A stretch of DNA of 45,277 bases from a bacterium (lineage in GTDB: Bacteria > Patescibacteriota > Minisyncoccia > UBA6257 > JAGOQP01): assembly GCA_021814695.1 (NCBI GenBank), contig JAKAHY010000001.1, positions 1 through 45,277 on the forward strand. Reading direction: 5' to 3'. Below are positions 44,770 through 45,277 of this stretch, piece by piece (position 1 is the first letter of the stretch; every line of letters begins with the position of its first letter). The position numbers and the translations under genes were made by a program. The notes beneath the pieces were generated by a model, which worked only from the letters and a program-made list of their open reading frames with translations, was not told the DNA's origin and ran no database searches.

Positions 44770-45277
44770 AACGAGCTTACAGAACGCCTCCGACAGCTAG
44801 GGGGCTGGCTTTGACGTAGAAACAAAGCAAAATCGAATAAAAGAAATTGAAGTGCTTTTGCAGGACTCCGATTTTTGGAAGAACAAAGATATTGCCGAGG
44901 CGACCATGAAGGAAATGGGAGAAACTCAAAATCTTTTGGGCAGCTACTTTGATGCCAAAAAAGCGCTTTATAAATTATCGGAAAATATTGAGAACGTAAA
45001 CGACGATGCTTATTATGGCGTAGAAAGAGCCGTGCGCCAGCTTGAAATAAAAAGGTTATTTTCCGGAAAGTGGGACAAAAACAACGCCATCGTTTCCATT
45101 TATGCCGGAGCCGGAGGCCAGGATGCTGCCGATTGGGTGCACATGCTTTATTTAATGTATGAAAAATATTCCCAAAATCAGGGATGGAAAGTAAATACAA
45201 TCGACAGCACCGAAGAAGAATATCAGTCCAAAACAGGAAGGCGACCTTTGAAAAACATAACTTTCGAGATTGAAGGC
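44740..45277 (+). CDS. prfB: peptide chain release factor 2, +1 programmed frameshift at 44809-44815, 3' truncated by window
   Basis: Zero frame MLQKEYEIKVNELTERLRQLGGWL-TGA (44812); +1 frame DVETKQNRIKEIEVLLQDSDFWKNKDIAEATMKEM...IYAGAGGQDAADWVHMLYLMYEKY. Confidence 0.95.

Noticed and set aside
44812-44814. prfB as a pseudogene because of the in-frame TGA
   Set aside because: The TGA is part of the canonical CTTTGAC autoregulatory frameshift site and the +1 frame continues as RF2.

Overview
This 45.3 kb window looks like a Candidate Phyla Radiation (Patescibacteria/Parcubacteria-like) chromosome segment; that placement is inferred from gene content. It carries a large ribosomal protein supercluster in an unusual order: infA-rpmJ-rpsM-rpsK-rpsD-rpoA-rplQ, then tuf-rpsJ, then about 5.9 kb of accessory genes, then rplC...secY, another accessory insert, and adk-map. 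No rpmD (L30) lies between rpsE and rplO. Downstream are housekeeping genes: a fused diadenylate cyclase-YbbR protein, a GT2 glycosyltransferase, greA, lysS, an ftsQ-like gene, two multi-TM glycosyltransferases, tyrS, an S55-like peptidase, ychF, a T4SS/TraD-like ATPase, tRNA-Thr(CGU), and prfB with its +1 frameshift site. The observations most worth following up are these. (1) The first 30 coding nt of prfB are duplicated exactly upstream, where they start a 355-aa gene of unknown function inserted between the -10 element and prfB. (2) A discrete cassette holds a 104-aa small ORF translationally coupled (TAATG) to a radical SAM/SPASM protein, preceded by two mutually exclusive 10-11 bp hairpins (a candidate RiPP system with an RNA switch). 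(3) There is a sharp split between SD-less or leaderless core genes and SD-led small accessory genes that mostly have their own consensus promoter and terminator, several with the terminator T-tract touching or overlapping the next -35. (4) A palindromic repeat family (TGTCCACCTTA...TAAGGTGGACA) shows compensatory arm changes. (5) A GC-rich two-gene island sits inside the split S10 operon. No CRISPR array, transposase or integrase was seen.
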